Shown here: piece by piece, positions 22,897-34,855 of the stretch | Layout of the letters: each line of letters starts with the position of its first letter | Position numbering within the stretch: position 1 is the first letter of the stretch | Origin: Hydractinia symbiolongicarpus | Lineage: Eukaryota; Cnidaria; Hydrozoa; Anthoathecata; Hydractiniidae | Direction: 5' to 3' | Length of the DNA: 64,000 bases | Assembly: GCF_029227915.1 (NCBI RefSeq) | Contig: NC_079886.1 | Location: 21,056,501 to 21,120,500, forward strand | Notes under the pieces: model-generated | What the model saw: the letters and a program-made list of their open reading frames with translations, nothing else | Databases searched by the model: none | What the model was told of the DNA's origin: nothing | Made by a program: the position numbers and the translations under genes

Positions 22897-24199
22897 TTAA
22901 AGGCGCGTAATCACCCTGTGGGCAACTTTTTTTGAGGTACCTATTTTATAGTAAAAATTGAAAGATATACATGAGAAAACATTATCCTAAAAATTTTATT
23001 GAAAACTGACAACCAGAACATGTTCAAATCTTTCATAGAAATAGCAAACTCACCACAATTTCTCTTAGCCTACAGAACTGCCATTAAATTTCATTGCAGG
23101 AATCATGCGATAATAAACGCACGGCAAAATCGATCGCATGGTTGCTGGATTCATTCCATTACAGAAAAAATAAGGAATGAGGGGGAGTATCCGTAGCTGT
23201 GTTTCCATCGTTATGCTTTTATAAATGTATCCACAAAGTTTCGAACATGATAAATCAGATAAATCAATCGAAGTTTCTGTGTTATTCTTTATTATTTAAA
23301 AGTTTTAACGTACTGAAATCAGTTTTCTTTGCAACACTGACCACTTCTTGTTGTTGTTTCTGAAGACAGCTTCGCCTCCCTAGCTGTCTTACTTTTTGAT
23401 TATTTTTCTTTGTTCAAACAGTTAGTCGTTTCCTTATGGAGACAGTATTGGATCTAGACAATTAGAATATCTAAATTTTCAGAATTTCCCCTTTCATGCT
23501 CTAAATTTAATTATCTCCATAGTGCTGCAACTATCTTCAACTATCACAATGAGCATTCTCCCCTGTTGGGTATTTTGGCTTATAATATGCAGTAATCCCT
23601 GTCAAGCTAATAAAAAAAAGAAAGAGCGTGATAAACATTAATTATCATAATTTATAACCAGGTAATGCTGTGATTTCTTCTTTCTGTTTTGTTTTGTCTG
23701 GTCTCCAAAAACAATGACAAATAGAATAGAAAAAAATTAAATTTAAGTGAAGAAAGTGATACGGATGTTTTTTCTTGCACGGCCACTTTTTTAAACAGAT
23801 CCTAAATTTCTTTCCACTTTTTTGATGCCATGTTTTGCAAAGATAAAACAAACCAAAAAGAACAACATGGTGAACGGAGCCTAACCATATTGGCGATTTT
23901 ATCAAACTCCATCTAGAGCTCATTTAAAGTTAAGGCTGTTTGTTTACCTACGGTTTCACACGAACATTTTGCGACGGCCCGCTTATTAGACAAGAATAAG
24001 AGATCAACAAGATCGTTAAATATGGCTGCTGGAAAAAACAAAAAATAAATTCAAGATATTAAAGTACCATTATTTCCATTTCTAGTATGTTTTACATCCT
24101 CAAACTTTCAGGAAAGTCATAACTCCGTCTGAACTTTGAAATAAATAAATAAAATGTATATGTTATTTTTTTTCGATAAGGGTGATTACGCTCCTTTAA
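22897..24199. mobile_element. TTAA-flanked element nested in the LINE
   Basis: Element 22901-24195 has 17-bp inverted ends (AGGCGCGTAATCACCCT, and AGGGTGATTACGCTCCT with one mismatch) and TTAA on both sides (22897-22900, 24196-24199). A TTAA target is the signature of piggyBac-type transposition. Excising the element and one TTAA rejoins the LINE endonuclease frame (VIDVMRVN with SRIIVIKF), which proves insertion into the LINE. The 1.3-kb interior has no transposase-like ORF, so it is non-autonomous. Confidence 0.85.
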
Positions 24200-24339
24200 C
24201 ACGCATAACATCTATTACTTTTTATACCCACTTTGCATATATTTAATGTATATAATAAATAAACTATTTATGCAAACTTGAGATACTTTTTACTAGAATA
24301 AACTAGAATGTTGAAACCGTCGAGTCTGAATGACGTTTT

Positions 24340-24660
24340 TTTAATATATAAATGTCACATATTTGGCCCGAAAAACCTTGGAACCAAAAGGGAACCTTTG
24401 GACAATCTCGGACAGACTAATATTTGATTCACATCATCTTTAATGGCCTTAGAATCCAAAGTATTGCTTTTTATTTAGTTAATAAACGGCATACATTGAG
24501 GTTCTAAAGGCTGTTTTTCACATATATCTCACATTCAGCCCCAAAATAACCCTTTGGACAATTTCGGACAGTAATAAAATTAAGTAATTTTCATTCCAGA
24601 TGTTGAACCTAACCTGTGGACTATAAAAATCGTGTTTTCTTAACTTCATTCCAGAGATAT
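24340..24660. repeat. Degenerate tandem duplication
   Basis: Two diverged copies about 170 bp apart share TCACATAT, GGCCCGAAA or GCCCCAAAA, CCCTTTGGACAAT and TCGGACAG strings (about 24355-24415 and 24525-24575). No coding content. Confidence 0.45.
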
Positions 24661-24939
24661 TGTGGAAGACCTTCATCAAAATGATAATTTTTTAGGCATT
24701 TTTAGGCATTTTGGCCTAAATTTACCAATTTTATTTTATTTTAAAATGGACAATTTATCTGGGATTATTATTCTTTTTACAGAATATAAAAATCTTATAT
24801 CGTTCTTGAGATATCCTGTTTTTGAGAGCGTAAATCGAATTATTTTTTTCATAACATTTTTGTCTGCTACAAAACAGCCATGCTGTGTAGCTTATAGTGA
24901 CTTTGTGTAAAAGACCAGGGATAGATTCCTCTTGGCAGC

Positions 24940-25305
24940 AATACACCTTTACGATAATTCAGGAAAACTAACACTCCATCGCAGCTTATTTTGCGATCGG
25001 AGGAGGTAAACATCACACTTTTATAAGAGTTTATTAAGGAGAAAACACGTTTTTTCGTGATAACTTTTCTTGCCGCGTTTTGTTTTTAATGAAAAGTACA
25101 CATAAGTTGTATCTTATTATTATTAACGTTTCCTGAAAATTTGAAAGAAATTGATTTGACGGAAGTTAAAAAACTGGAGAAAACACGCTTTCGTCTCTAA
25201 CAAACTCTCATAAAAACACGATTTTTACCTCCTTTTTTCCGATATTGTAAAACGATGGAGCGCCGTATGAACGCATGTACAATTCAATTATCGTAAAGGT
25301 GTATT
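24940..25305. mobile_element. 366-bp MITE
   Basis: Perfect 20-bp inverted ends AATACACCTTTACGATAATT (24940-24959 and 25286-25305). Further inverted similarity inside includes ACTCCATCG with CGATGGAG, and paired GGAGAAAACACG blocks. No ORF. Target duplication not clear. Confidence 0.75.
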
Positions 25306-26012
25306 CAATATTAGCGAGTGGATATTACTATAGCTCCCCCTAAACCCCTAGCTGTGTGCGTATAAAACAAGGCAAATGGTGCACATTATTATGATGTGAG
25401 CAGTTGGATGTTACTCCAGAAATCCCTATCTAAGCCATAGCCTCTCCTCGAAATAATAAACAGGGTATATCCCTTGATATTTGCGAGGATATAGCCATGC
25501 ATGTAATATGCAATCTCCTTTCCGTCTCTCTCTCTCTCTCTCCACGAAAAAGCTGACTTACCTCAAATCTTTTAAATCAAAGCGTTTTCTAAACAAAAAC
25601 GAAACCCTTTGAGCTTTAAATATTCTTCTTAAAACCAATGGAGACATATCTATATAGCACGTACGAATTTGTTATCCCTGCCTGCAGGGTAAGGTAGGGA
25701 TCCCTACAACATTTTAGGTTACCATTTCCTTTCGATGATTTTTGTGACGTAATGGTAACGATAACCTGGTTTGTTGATTCAAAATGATTCATTATGTTGG
25801 TCTTTGTAAGGGAATCTCTTATAATTTAAATAAAATACCCTATAAAATAATACTGATTTTTCATTTAGTTTTTTTATCAATATATAGTATATTTTATTGT
25901 ACTAATAGTTCGGATAAAGCTAAAATCTTGTATTAGTAATAAAAACCAGTTTTTTTTTACCTTACATATTTCAAGAGCATTTTACACGAAGTAGATTTTA
26001 TCAACAAACAAA
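25306..26012. other. Region upstream of RFT1
   Basis: Contains a dispersed repeat copy (25424-25492) and a TC microsatellite (25524-25541), then AT-rich DNA that presumably includes the RFT1 promoter. No motif singled out. Confidence 0.5.
25424..25492 (-). repeat. Dispersed repeat, copy 2
   Basis: Inverted relative of 3032-3100. On the minus strand it reads CCTCGCAAATATCAAGGGAT, then ATACCCTGTTTATTATTTCG, then GGCTATGGCTTAGATAGGGA. Flanks are unrelated. Confidence 0.6.
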
Positions 26013-28153
26013 ATGGCTGTTGATACGAGTATGAACGTGGCCATAAAAGCTGCTTCCTATAACATGGTTTTGCAAATAGTTTTTCGGTTCGGAACTTTTT
26101 TTATGAACGCTATCCTATTAAGATATATATCAAGAGAGATTTTAGGAATAGTAAACGTTCGCCTGACTCTGTTATATACTACAATCCTCTTCATTTCGAG
26201 AGAACCGTTTAGAAAGGCATGCTTGAGTAGGAGTGAGAACGCAAACAAATCAAAGTCAAATGAAAAAGGAACTATCAACTTAATATGGATTTGTATGGTT
26301 GTTGGGTTTGTTTCATCGTTTTGCCTGTCTTTGCTTTGGATCTACTGTTTTGAACAGCCTTCAGTAAGTTTGATCCCCCAGTACAAAAGATGCACAATTT
26401 TGTTTGCCTTTTCTTGCTTACATGAGTTATTGATTGAGCCGTTATGGATATATGGACAAAGATTTTCATTCATAACTCTTAAAGTTGTTTTGGAAGGTGT
26501 TTTTGTAACATTAAGGTGTGTCTTAAGCGTTATATTAGTAATATTTGTACCCAATCTAGGACTGTATGCATTTGGGATTGCATTTGTGATATCATCCCTT
26601 GTTTATGTGGCACTATATTATGGCTATTTCTGGTGGTACATTAAGAGCAGTTTCAAGGAGGAAGATAAAATATTACCCTTCACCAATTTTAAAGAATTAT
26701 TTCCAGATTTCACAACGCCATGCGATTTACACTACAGGAACTTAGTTTTAAGTTTCTACAAGCAGTCATTGTTAAAGCAATTCTTGACTGAGGGAGAGAG
26801 ATACATTATGACAGTATTTAGCATCCTTTCATTTGCAGAGCAGGGTGTGTATGATGTTGTTAATAATCTGGGATCACTCGCTGCTAGATTTATTTTTATG
26901 CCAATTGAGGAAAGTTATTACACATATTTTTCACAAGTATTAATGAGAGGAAAGAATGCTAAAGAGCATTCTGTAGAGCAACTTAACAAAGCAATCATAT
27001 CTTTATGTATTGTGTTGAAATTTGTCTCATTGATTGGTTTAATTATTGTAGTGTTTGGATATAGTTACTCTTTTTTGTTGCTAGATCTTTATGGTGGGAA
27101 AATTTTAAGTGCAGGCGAAGGTATTTTTGAATAATTTTTTATTAGACTATAGTAGACAAAATCTAAGAATTTATTATATCAATAATGCTTTGTATGTTGT
27201 ATATATTATTGTATTTTAGGTCCCACACTCCTTAAGACATATTGTGTGTATGTTTTGATTATTGCAATCAATGGAATCACTGAATGTTTCATGTTTGCTG
27301 TGATGAGTAAAGAACAGATTAATAAATACAACTATAAAATGATGATATTTTCTGTAGCATTTCTTGTCGCTTCTTTAATGCTAACAAAATATTTTGGCTC
27401 TTTGGGATTTATTCTTGCAAATTGTTTAAACATGTTTCTACGAATAATTGAAAGGTAGGTTCATAACAATTGTTGCCATTCAGGCTTACCAATAAGTTTT
27501 GATATGATACTCCGTTTCCTATGTGAAATTTTTAGTCACGCCATAATTATACAAATTAGCTGGCATTTATTAGTCATTTTTATGTTTTTTTCTATTATCG
27601 ATGTCAAAGGATAAAAATCAGTTTACCCAGACATCTTCAGTCCCCCTCCACACATATGTATACACGTGTCTTGTGACTTCCCCCCAATATCCCATTTGTA
27701 TGTACATTGTGGATGCCCTCCTCTTCGTCAGATATCCTGACAATTTTGAGTTAACTACCAGTTACTAAGCTACCAGTCTCTAAGTTAGTTTATTACTCTT
27801 GAAGGAACATCTTAAGCAAAATTGGCGGCACATTACGTTATCTAAATTTAATTATTTGATTTATTTTTAGTGTATTCTTTATCAAGCGCTTCTTTAAAGA
27901 TTCCAGTCGCAATCCGCTGGTCTCGATTATTCCTACAAAAGGCGTTATGCTGTCTCTTCTCCTTAGTTTTATTTTTACAGTTGCTTCGGAAGGTTTTGTT
28001 GGATCCGCCAGCAATCCCATATATCAACTTGTCCACGTGGTTGTAGGTGGTGTATGTTTAGTGATGGTCGCAGCAGCTATATATTTAACTGAACACGAAT
28101 TTATTCTCTTTGTTACTAATCTACTACAGCAGAAAAAAAACAAGACGGAGTAA
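26013..28153 (+). CDS. RFT1: RFT1, ER lipid-linked oligosaccharide translocation protein
   Basis: Three exons: 26013-27120, 27220-27454 and 27871-28153. Phases join to a 541-residue protein, the same length as human RFT1. RFT1 is a polytopic ER membrane protein of the MATE/MOP type required for the dolichol-linked Man5GlcNAc2 step of N-glycosylation; its direct flippase activity is debated. Family blocks are clear: YNMVLQIVFRFGTFFMNA at the start, REPFRKACL, LTEGERYIMT, QGVYDVVNNLGSLAAR, IEESYYTYF, AINGITECFMFAVMSKEQ, GFILANCLNM and a C-terminal YLTEHEFILF. The start ATG follows a purine-rich context (ACAAAATGGCT). No defects are seen. Confidence 0.97.
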
Positions 28154-29455
28154 GAGTGATATGAAAACAACTCTGATTGTAAAAAATCTGACGCAACACT
28201 TGCGATTTTTGGCCTAAGTCGCGAAAGTTGAGCACTGCGAAATTTCGATTTATATAAAATACGAAAGTGTAATTTCGTTGAAATGTTTTTTACATTTGTA
28301 CATATTTTCCTAAAATATGTAAAATAATGCATAGTATATTTCTTCGTTATACCCGTAAATTCGCGAAAAATCGTTATACCCGTAAATTCGCGAAAAATCC
28401 AAAATCAGCGCGAAAGTTTTTATCAAAGATATCGCGGTTGTTTTGCTTTTATACCTTCAAATTAGTGGTAAGAAAAACAAACGCTGGTTATACGATCTGT
28501 ATTAAGTGTTGAAAGAGTTTTTTGTGAAATCAAATATTACTGCTGCATATTTACTTTCTATTTATTTCAATTTGTTACGTCTGACAGGGAGATAAGCCTA
28601 TTCCTACCGGGAATAGGCTCTCATTATACAACACATTATCGACAAGTCTATAGCGTGCCTATATTTGTTGACTTTTAACTATAAACAAATTGTGTGCTGT
28701 TATCGTTGTCTCCGTCTGCTATGTGGCAAAAAGGGAATAGCCAAAATTTTATATTTCTTGTGTTATCACCGCAAGTACTATTGTGTTGAAGATTGGCATT
28801 TCAAATATTGCAGTTCAAACATGCAAAGATATGATGTTTCTCGAGTATATAAAAATAAGTAGAATTCTTATTGACAGGTCATTGTGGTTATGTTAAAATG
28901 GTATCATGACAGTAGCTACAGGTACTCAAAAAACAACAACGTTTTATTCTATTCTGTTACACACGAACATTATTTTCACCTCACGAAGCAGTAACAAATT
29001 TATTTTTAAATTTTTGCGAATTACATGTTCGGTAAATGTCCGATGATGATTTTTAATGACCTGAATTCAAACTCGCAAACGTTTCTTATTGCTGATCATC
29101 TTAACTAGTCATTTGAGTGTGATGAGATTTAGTGTATTTACTTAATCTGTACAAATAGTATGATACGTGTATATGAGAAACTTGAACCCAGGTTCACATG
29201 TTTGTTGGGTTTCGTATCATAATATTCCTGCGTTTTTTTTTTTACTCTTGAATATAAATAACATAGCTACACAAAAATATGAATAATTAAATCATTTTTA
29301 TTCATTCCATTTCGTCAATAAAAACATAGATGAAACCAGGCTTGACGTAAACCAAAAAACGTGAAATAAAATTATTGAACAAGCTGAAGAAAAATAGAAC
29401 TCTCATCCAATTAATAATAGATGTAGTCATCAATAAAAATCGAACACAGTTCAAA
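28154..29455. other. Intergenic RFT1 to C2-like gene
   Basis: No gene. It holds a 27-bp direct duplication (28345-28371 and 28372-28398, unit CGTTATACCCGTAAATTCGC plus CGAAAAAT... overlap) and a small hairpin at 28590-28615 (AGCCTATTCC, GGAATAGGCT). The 65-codon frame near 28665 is not supported by splice sites or motifs. Confidence 0.5.
28345..28398. repeat. 27-bp tandem duplication
   Basis: Two exact adjacent copies of a 27-bp unit starting CGTTATACCCGTAAATTCGC. It lies just downstream of RFT1, possibly in its 3' UTR. Confidence 0.85.
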
Positions 29456-29533
29456 ATGTTGTCAAAAAAATTCTTTTGCAAATTTATTTTAATTTCAAGA
29501 AACTCACAAGAAGAAAATCTTGGCGGTACAAAC

Positions 29534-32500
29534 ATGAGCGATAAATGTACGACTTCTTATCCAGACGGTATGAAACTTTCTTTGAAATAATATGCACTTA
29601 ATTTTAAGAATAATTTTATAAGAACATTGAGGCTGGAAATCAGGCTTTCACTATTTCCTGAAAAAACACAACAAACCTAGAGAAATATCTTTTAAGGCAT
29701 AATTTTTGCAGAACAGATTCCAAACTTAACAAGCGGAATAAATGAAAACAAAAACAAAGCGCAAGTTGAAGTCTGATATTTTGGGTTCTAAAAAAGTGTA
29801 TGGTGACTTCGTTTCTAATTTTTTAGATACTTAATAAAAAATCATTACTCAGATGTTTGCTGGGCCAAAAGTTAACTAATTTGTTTTTCAGCTTTTAAAA
29901 ATACTAAATTGCGAAAAAAAATTTTACAAATACTGAATTTTGTAATACCACTACGCCACTAGGCAGTTAAAGTGTCTAAAATCATTGAAAAATGCTAAAA
30001 AGACGACATCTAAGTGGCATCTGTGCTAAGCATGTCTTTTTTTATAGAATTGAAGATGTAAAGAGCTCTGACCGTTTAGGTTTCTAATCAAGATTTGAGA
30101 TTTGAATTAATTTTTTTCTTGCATTCGCTTGGAAAACCGTTGCCAACTATCTGTGAAAGTTGGCAGCTACATTTCTCAATAAAGGCGCAATTCTAAACAA
30201 ACTCGTCTCCAGTCCTTGTTTTGTGGTTATGAGAACAATTTTGTGACAACAGGAGTCTCAGATTTTTTTGAAAATAAGAACAGGATAAGAGTAGCTCAAA
30301 TCATTGGTTTCAAAACTAAGAACACGAGACTGAATTTTATTTTAAATTAAGACTACACATATTTTCTAAATTAAGGAAGGTATGAAAGACTTCTTACTTA
30401 AAATCTGCAAAGCCTAAGACATCTTAATTTACACTTTTTTATAAAAAATTATCAATTTTTAACAATTGTTATACTGTTTGCCTGTGGTGAATATAGGGTT
30501 CACAATGATCTAACTGAAATAGTGCAGGAGCAATACACTCTGTCTCTGACATCATAGTTTTGTGTATGCTGACATGGCAGTTTCGTTTAAAGGTTGGCTC
30601 TACGAAAAAAAGGAGTGCCTGTAGCGAGGTTCTACGTTAGGAAAATGATAAAGATCTGTTACAACATTACGCCATTGGCTGCTTGAACCATAAACAACTG
30701 TCAGCACACCTGAGTGCTGGATAAAGTCTACCGGCTAAGTTGGAGAGATTACAACTTGGTTTTATCATTAAGGTTGCATCATATTTGCATATATTAGCTA
30801 TAAAATTAAAAAAATTAAATGTATTGTACATCGACTTGCGTTTTTTGTTCAGACATTTGGTAACCCTTACTCCAGGGCTTTTTCCTTTATCTTTCTTTTT
30901 GATAATGAGACGCAAGAGAAAAAAAGTCTTTTCGTCGTCCCAGTATGAAGACACAAAGAGCCTAGGGATAGAGATAGGATGTTCAGAGCACTAAAAAAAC
31001 TACTAACTAAAAATCTGCTTCTCTCTCAAATGACAAGAGAAGTAAAAAAACACCCATTTCACAAACGAAAAAAGCAGCTGTAAAGTGGTAATAGAAAATC
31101 AAATTTTTTTAATCATATTTAAACTTTTTATTTAAACATTTTCAAATCTATACCTTAATGTATTATTTAAGTGTAGAAGTAGTTTTGCGCAGACCAACGA
31201 ACTTGCTTTTTAAAAAGTTGTTAAAAAAATCAAACTAAGAACGGTGATACGGTCACCTGCCCAATACCGATGCTTGAAGAGACCTTTCTTCCTCTAAGAA
31301 CAGACATATCAAACAATTCCCCCTTATAATCTACCTGAGTTAATAAGATGTAAATGATGGTCTAAATCTTACCCTTGCACGTCGTTTTTTGTGATATTTT
31401 GTTGTGGAGCGAGAAATAGAAAGACACAACAAGATGCGCAACTTATGCGTTCTTATGAAATTTTGTCACTTCCTATAATCAAAGCGCGAAAAAAAGCCAT
31501 AGGATGAGGTTGTAAATTACAGATATTATAGACAAGTTAAAATAGACGGTAAATATAGTACCAAGAAATATTTTTGCCTGCACTATAACCACGTTGCAGA
31601 AAACGTTTTGAGAGAAACAATGTATATGGAAATGAATTTGCTGAATGCTATTTTTTACCGTATGTTGTTGTCTCTCAATAGTAATTGCTCTTCTTATTTT
31701 GATTTTCAGAGCATGGCGTATACGAAATTGTAACATGTCTTTTATTTGCTGTGGCTGCTCTCATCCTCATTCTCATCCACTTATTTTGTCCTGCGCATAA
31801 ACAGAGATGGGCAGTAAGAAAAGATAAAAACAGGCACGTGATTAATATTGATGATGACGTCACAAATAGGTACGTCAATGGATACACCGCTCTTAAATCC
31901 GATCCTGATAAACCGCGAAACGGGATACTTACATCAACAAAAGCGAAATCCAGCTTTGATAACAACAACTTGCAGTCAACACATTGGAACGGCCAACAAA
32001 ACCAGGACCCACGACTCAGGTCATCTTCACTCAACGTCCAGTTTAAGCTTGACAGTAACAGCAACAATGGTTTTACAAACATAGGGAAGCAGGTATGTGT
32101 GTTCAGTAACCTAAAATCATGAAAAAGTTGCAAAAATTTGAATGGAAGAAATAATTTTTAATTTAGGGTCCTAGTAAAAACTCTGTTAGTTTCCAGTCTG
32201 TTCATCGTCCACCATCATACCTTCACAGTCACATCAGTCCTACTATGAAGCGAGCGTCAAGCAGTCAGGAGTTAACCACGGCTTCCAAACGAAGCACAAA
32301 TTCTTTAAGCGCTTATAACAGTCTGCCCAATGTTAATCAACCGAACATGGCCATCATGCAAAAGACACCATCATTTGAACCGAGTGGTCAGTCATACTAC
32401 GACGAGAGATTAAGCCGGGTAAAATGTTTCTCAGATAACGTGCGAGCTGTTTAACATTTTTAGTAACAGTTTGTCCGTGTCTGAATTAGTTAGCAACCTT

Positions 32501-33407
32501 GTTTCCAGTGACTGTTTCACTCAGTTATTTTGTGTTTCACAATGTATGAGAAGTACTTGGAAGAAAATTGGTCAGCAAGTTTGATACCAACCTTCTATAA
32601 CCCATTTTTTAAACTATTTTGAATAAAACATTTTTTATAGGATTTTGAAGAAAGCCTTGACGAGGGTGAGATGCAATGCACAGTTAGTTATGATCGAGCA
32701 AGGTAAATATTTCTGTAGGGTTCAAATATCACAAAAGTTCAACCAATCCAGTCAGGAGCAGTTTCCCCTTAACATTTACTATATTATTGCCACTCTAGTA
32801 ATTTTAATTTTAATTCTCCGACTCTTGCAAACATTAGGACAACCAACTACTAAAATTATAATTTAATTTGAGGTCAACGGGAATCAACTTTTCTTAAGTC
32901 GAACTTGTTTTATTTGACTTCTTAGAATTGAAGTTGCAGGAAGTTCACTGTACCATCCACTTTCCAAGAGGTCTTAAAAAAACCTCGAGGTTTATCTCAA
33001 AGACCTCTGGGAACGAGAGTGCCACGGTGCTTAAATAGTTATAATCAACTTTATTTTTCAGGTATTTACTTATTTTGGATACACTAGCCATCCAAACAAC
33101 CTTGCCACCTGGGGCACCTGGATTTGTTGTCGAAGTGACTTTAGCACCAAAACCTTCCGAAGTTATCCGTTCTAAAGTGTACGTTACAAATCAACCCGAG
33201 GTCGATATCACTTTGAATGAGCCCTTCTACCTAAAATGTAGTGAGTTTGAACTTGCAAGTTGTTCCATAATAATCACCGTGAAACCTGTGTTAAGTTCGA
33301 TGATATTTTTTGCCGAAACCGACCTCAACAGTTTGGATTTATTGCGAAATGGAGAAATGTATCTGGGCGGCTTTCTGAAAGGAATCTATACAAACATGTT
33401 GTCCTAA
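29534..33407 (+). CDS. Single-pass membrane protein with divergent C2-like domain
   Basis: Five exons: 29534-29567, 31710-32092, 32167-32418, 32641-32702 and 33062-33407. All phases agree and the model gives 358 residues. An upstream in-frame ATG at 29456 would add 26. The layout resembles a synaptotagmin: a short lumenal N-terminus (MSDKCTTSYPDE), one helix (IVTCLLFAVAALILILIHLFC, about residues 17-37) followed by basic residues, a polar Ser/Asn-rich linker of about 200 residues, then a region like the first half of a C2 domain (GEMQCTVSYDRARYLLIL and PGFVVEVTLAPKP). The Ca2+-binding Asp residues of classical C2 domains are not apparent and there is no second C2. The frame ends soon after. 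It may be a lipid- or partner-binding relative rather than a Ca2+ sensor, or the 3' model may be incomplete. Confidence 0.68.
32955..33022. repeat. Fold-back MITE remnant in intron
   Basis: AAGAGGTCTTAAAAAAACC is paired with GGTTTATCTCAAAGACCTCT, followed by GGGAACGAGA. This matches the inner part and one end of the CAACCTCGTTCCCAG family. It sits in intron 4 of the C2-like gene. Confidence 0.55.
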
Positions 33408-33800
33408 ACAAAATGGAGAAGATAAGTAATCGGTTTTATCAGAACATGATGCTTTTAATTCGTTGGAAAATGGGAAGATCCGCAGAACGAAGTTGTATGA
33501 TTATGTATTCATAAGTTGATACAACATTTGGTATACTCTAAACATTATGGTAGATCCACTTGTACAACGTAAGATCACCGCTTATGTAATATAGAAAATT
33601 ATATCGTAAAACACAATTTATCATTCCATATTCGGGGACTGCGCCGTCCTCAATATAAAAAAGCAATATGGGGCTCCACCTCACCAGAGACTGTTCTATG
33701 TAAGCCATGTTAGATTCAAAAAATTTTTTAACAATCTTGGATTCTTTGATGCAGACTGAGATCTCAGCAAGTTAAATCATAAACAAATGTTGTATCTATC

Positions 33801-33913
33801 CAATCTCGTTCCCAGCGCCTGTTGTCTTTTTTCTATAACCGGGACGGCGAGACCATGTTCGTATCGCCGTCCCGGGGTCAGAAAAGATACAAGATGTCCT
33901 GGAGATGAGGTTG
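33801..33913. mobile_element. Fold-back MITE copy with nested hairpin
   Basis: Starts CAATCTCGTTCCCAGCGCCT and ends CCTGGAGATGAGGTTG, the degenerate ends of the CAACCTCG family. The centre (33839-33876) is a GC-rich hairpin pairing CCGGGACGGCGA with TCGCCGTCCCGG. Confidence 0.7.
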
Positions 33914-34433
33914 GTGCCTATCCTTCTAGGTTTCACAATTTTTTCTTTCAATTTATTACTCTGAAGTTCAGTAGTAAAATGAACAGCATCCTAACTTAAT
34001 TATGACGGAGTGTTAAGGCCACCTTTTTGAGCACTTTAAAACATAATTACTTAATGTGCGCATTAAGGGAACATTTTAGCGAAACATTGTAACGAAAGCA
34101 GATAATATCGCAATGTTTATTGATTGATTGGCATGCACCAGTTTTAAGTTTTATCTCTTACCATCTCGCGAAAAAGAAGGTCTGGGGACAAGATTGATGC
34201 CTTTAATGACATGATTAACTATCCGTTTGACCTCTCTAAACTTGACACGCCTTATTTAACCCAATTCAAGTAAATTTTTGTTGTAGGGGCGTGGCACACG
34301 TTTTAAGGAATTGCGAAAATATTCATTAGCACACCAGTATCACATGTACGTGGGGAGAGAGTAAGTGAACATTATTTTAGTCGTAAGCACTTACAAAATG
34401 TTCGTCATGTGAATCAAGCTTTTGGTTTCGATT

Positions 34434-34510
34434 CAACCTCGTTCCTAGGGCTTTTTTCTCTTTCTGTCCTAAATTAACGGAAAGAAAAAATGGTCCTAGG
34501 AACGAGGTTG
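34434..34510. mobile_element. 77-bp fold-back MITE copy
   Basis: CAACCTCGTTCCTAGGGCTT at the left is inverted at the right as CCTAGGAACGAGGTTG, with partly paired inner sequence. No clear target duplication, so older than the 4.6- and 5.8-kb copies. Confidence 0.8.
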
Positions 34511-34599
34511 TGTTCAGCATGAAGGTATCAATTTACGTATTTCAGGAAAAGCAAAGGGTTTTCAAAAAGGAAAAACTATTATTATTATTATCGTTTGCC

Positions 34600-34855
34600 T
34601 ATGCTAGCCTTAAAACTGAAGGTTCTGTGAATACGGTCGTAGTGCATATAAAGCTCCCATTTGAGCTACGGAAGGCGTGCAAGCACAGCCATGGCCCATC
34701 ATCTAGACAACCGCCTGAGATACCAATTCTATTCTCACGCTGAACGTTAAGCAGAAAGCACTTTTCTTTGGCATGATTCAGCTGGGGGTTCAAAACCAAG
34801 ACCTCCCGCACTGGAGGCGAACGCTCTGCTACAAGGCCACCTTAGGCGAATACAG
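34600..34855 (-). repeat. tRNA-derived SINE-like repeat
   Basis: On the minus strand, 34850-34760 resembles a tRNA gene: an A-box-like GTAGCAGAGCG, an anticodon-arm-like CGCCTCCAGTGCGGGAGG, and a B-box-like GGTTTTGAACCC. It is followed by about 150 bp of non-tRNA tail. The arms do not fold into a clean cloverleaf, so I call it a SINE or tRNA pseudogene. Confidence 0.5.

Larger units (their letters stand above)
20431..24240 (-). mobile_element. CR1/L2-like LINE, degraded and 5'-truncated
   Basis: Read on the minus strand, the order is: AP endonuclease (22883-22533, with FLSVYAPQCGL and GSDFNGHVG), a pre-RT linker (22469-21927), RT fingers (21793-21557, with QFGFVPGRGTTDAIF and FVDLEKAFDRVP), an LYTDDLVLIAES active-site block near 21330, a Cys/His zinc finger (about 21190-21050), and a conserved C-terminal region ending RLNWLGHLERMEGG near 20570. 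The 3' end has a CCATGCTAGCATGG hairpin and a short ATG-repeat tail, as in CR1/L2 elements. Stops, frame breaks and a 15-bp-arm palindrome at 22489-22532 show it is dead. A TTAA element splits the endonuclease domain. The 5' end fades at about 24240. Confidence 0.93.

Noticed and set aside
31675-32133. Minus-strand 152-codon ORF
   Set aside because: It is antisense to exon 2 of the C2-like gene, whose splice sites and helix support the plus strand.
33260-33514. Alternative frame continuing the C2-like exon
   Set aside because: It would need a frameshift and its sequence does not improve the C2 match, so the in-frame stop at 33405 is kept.
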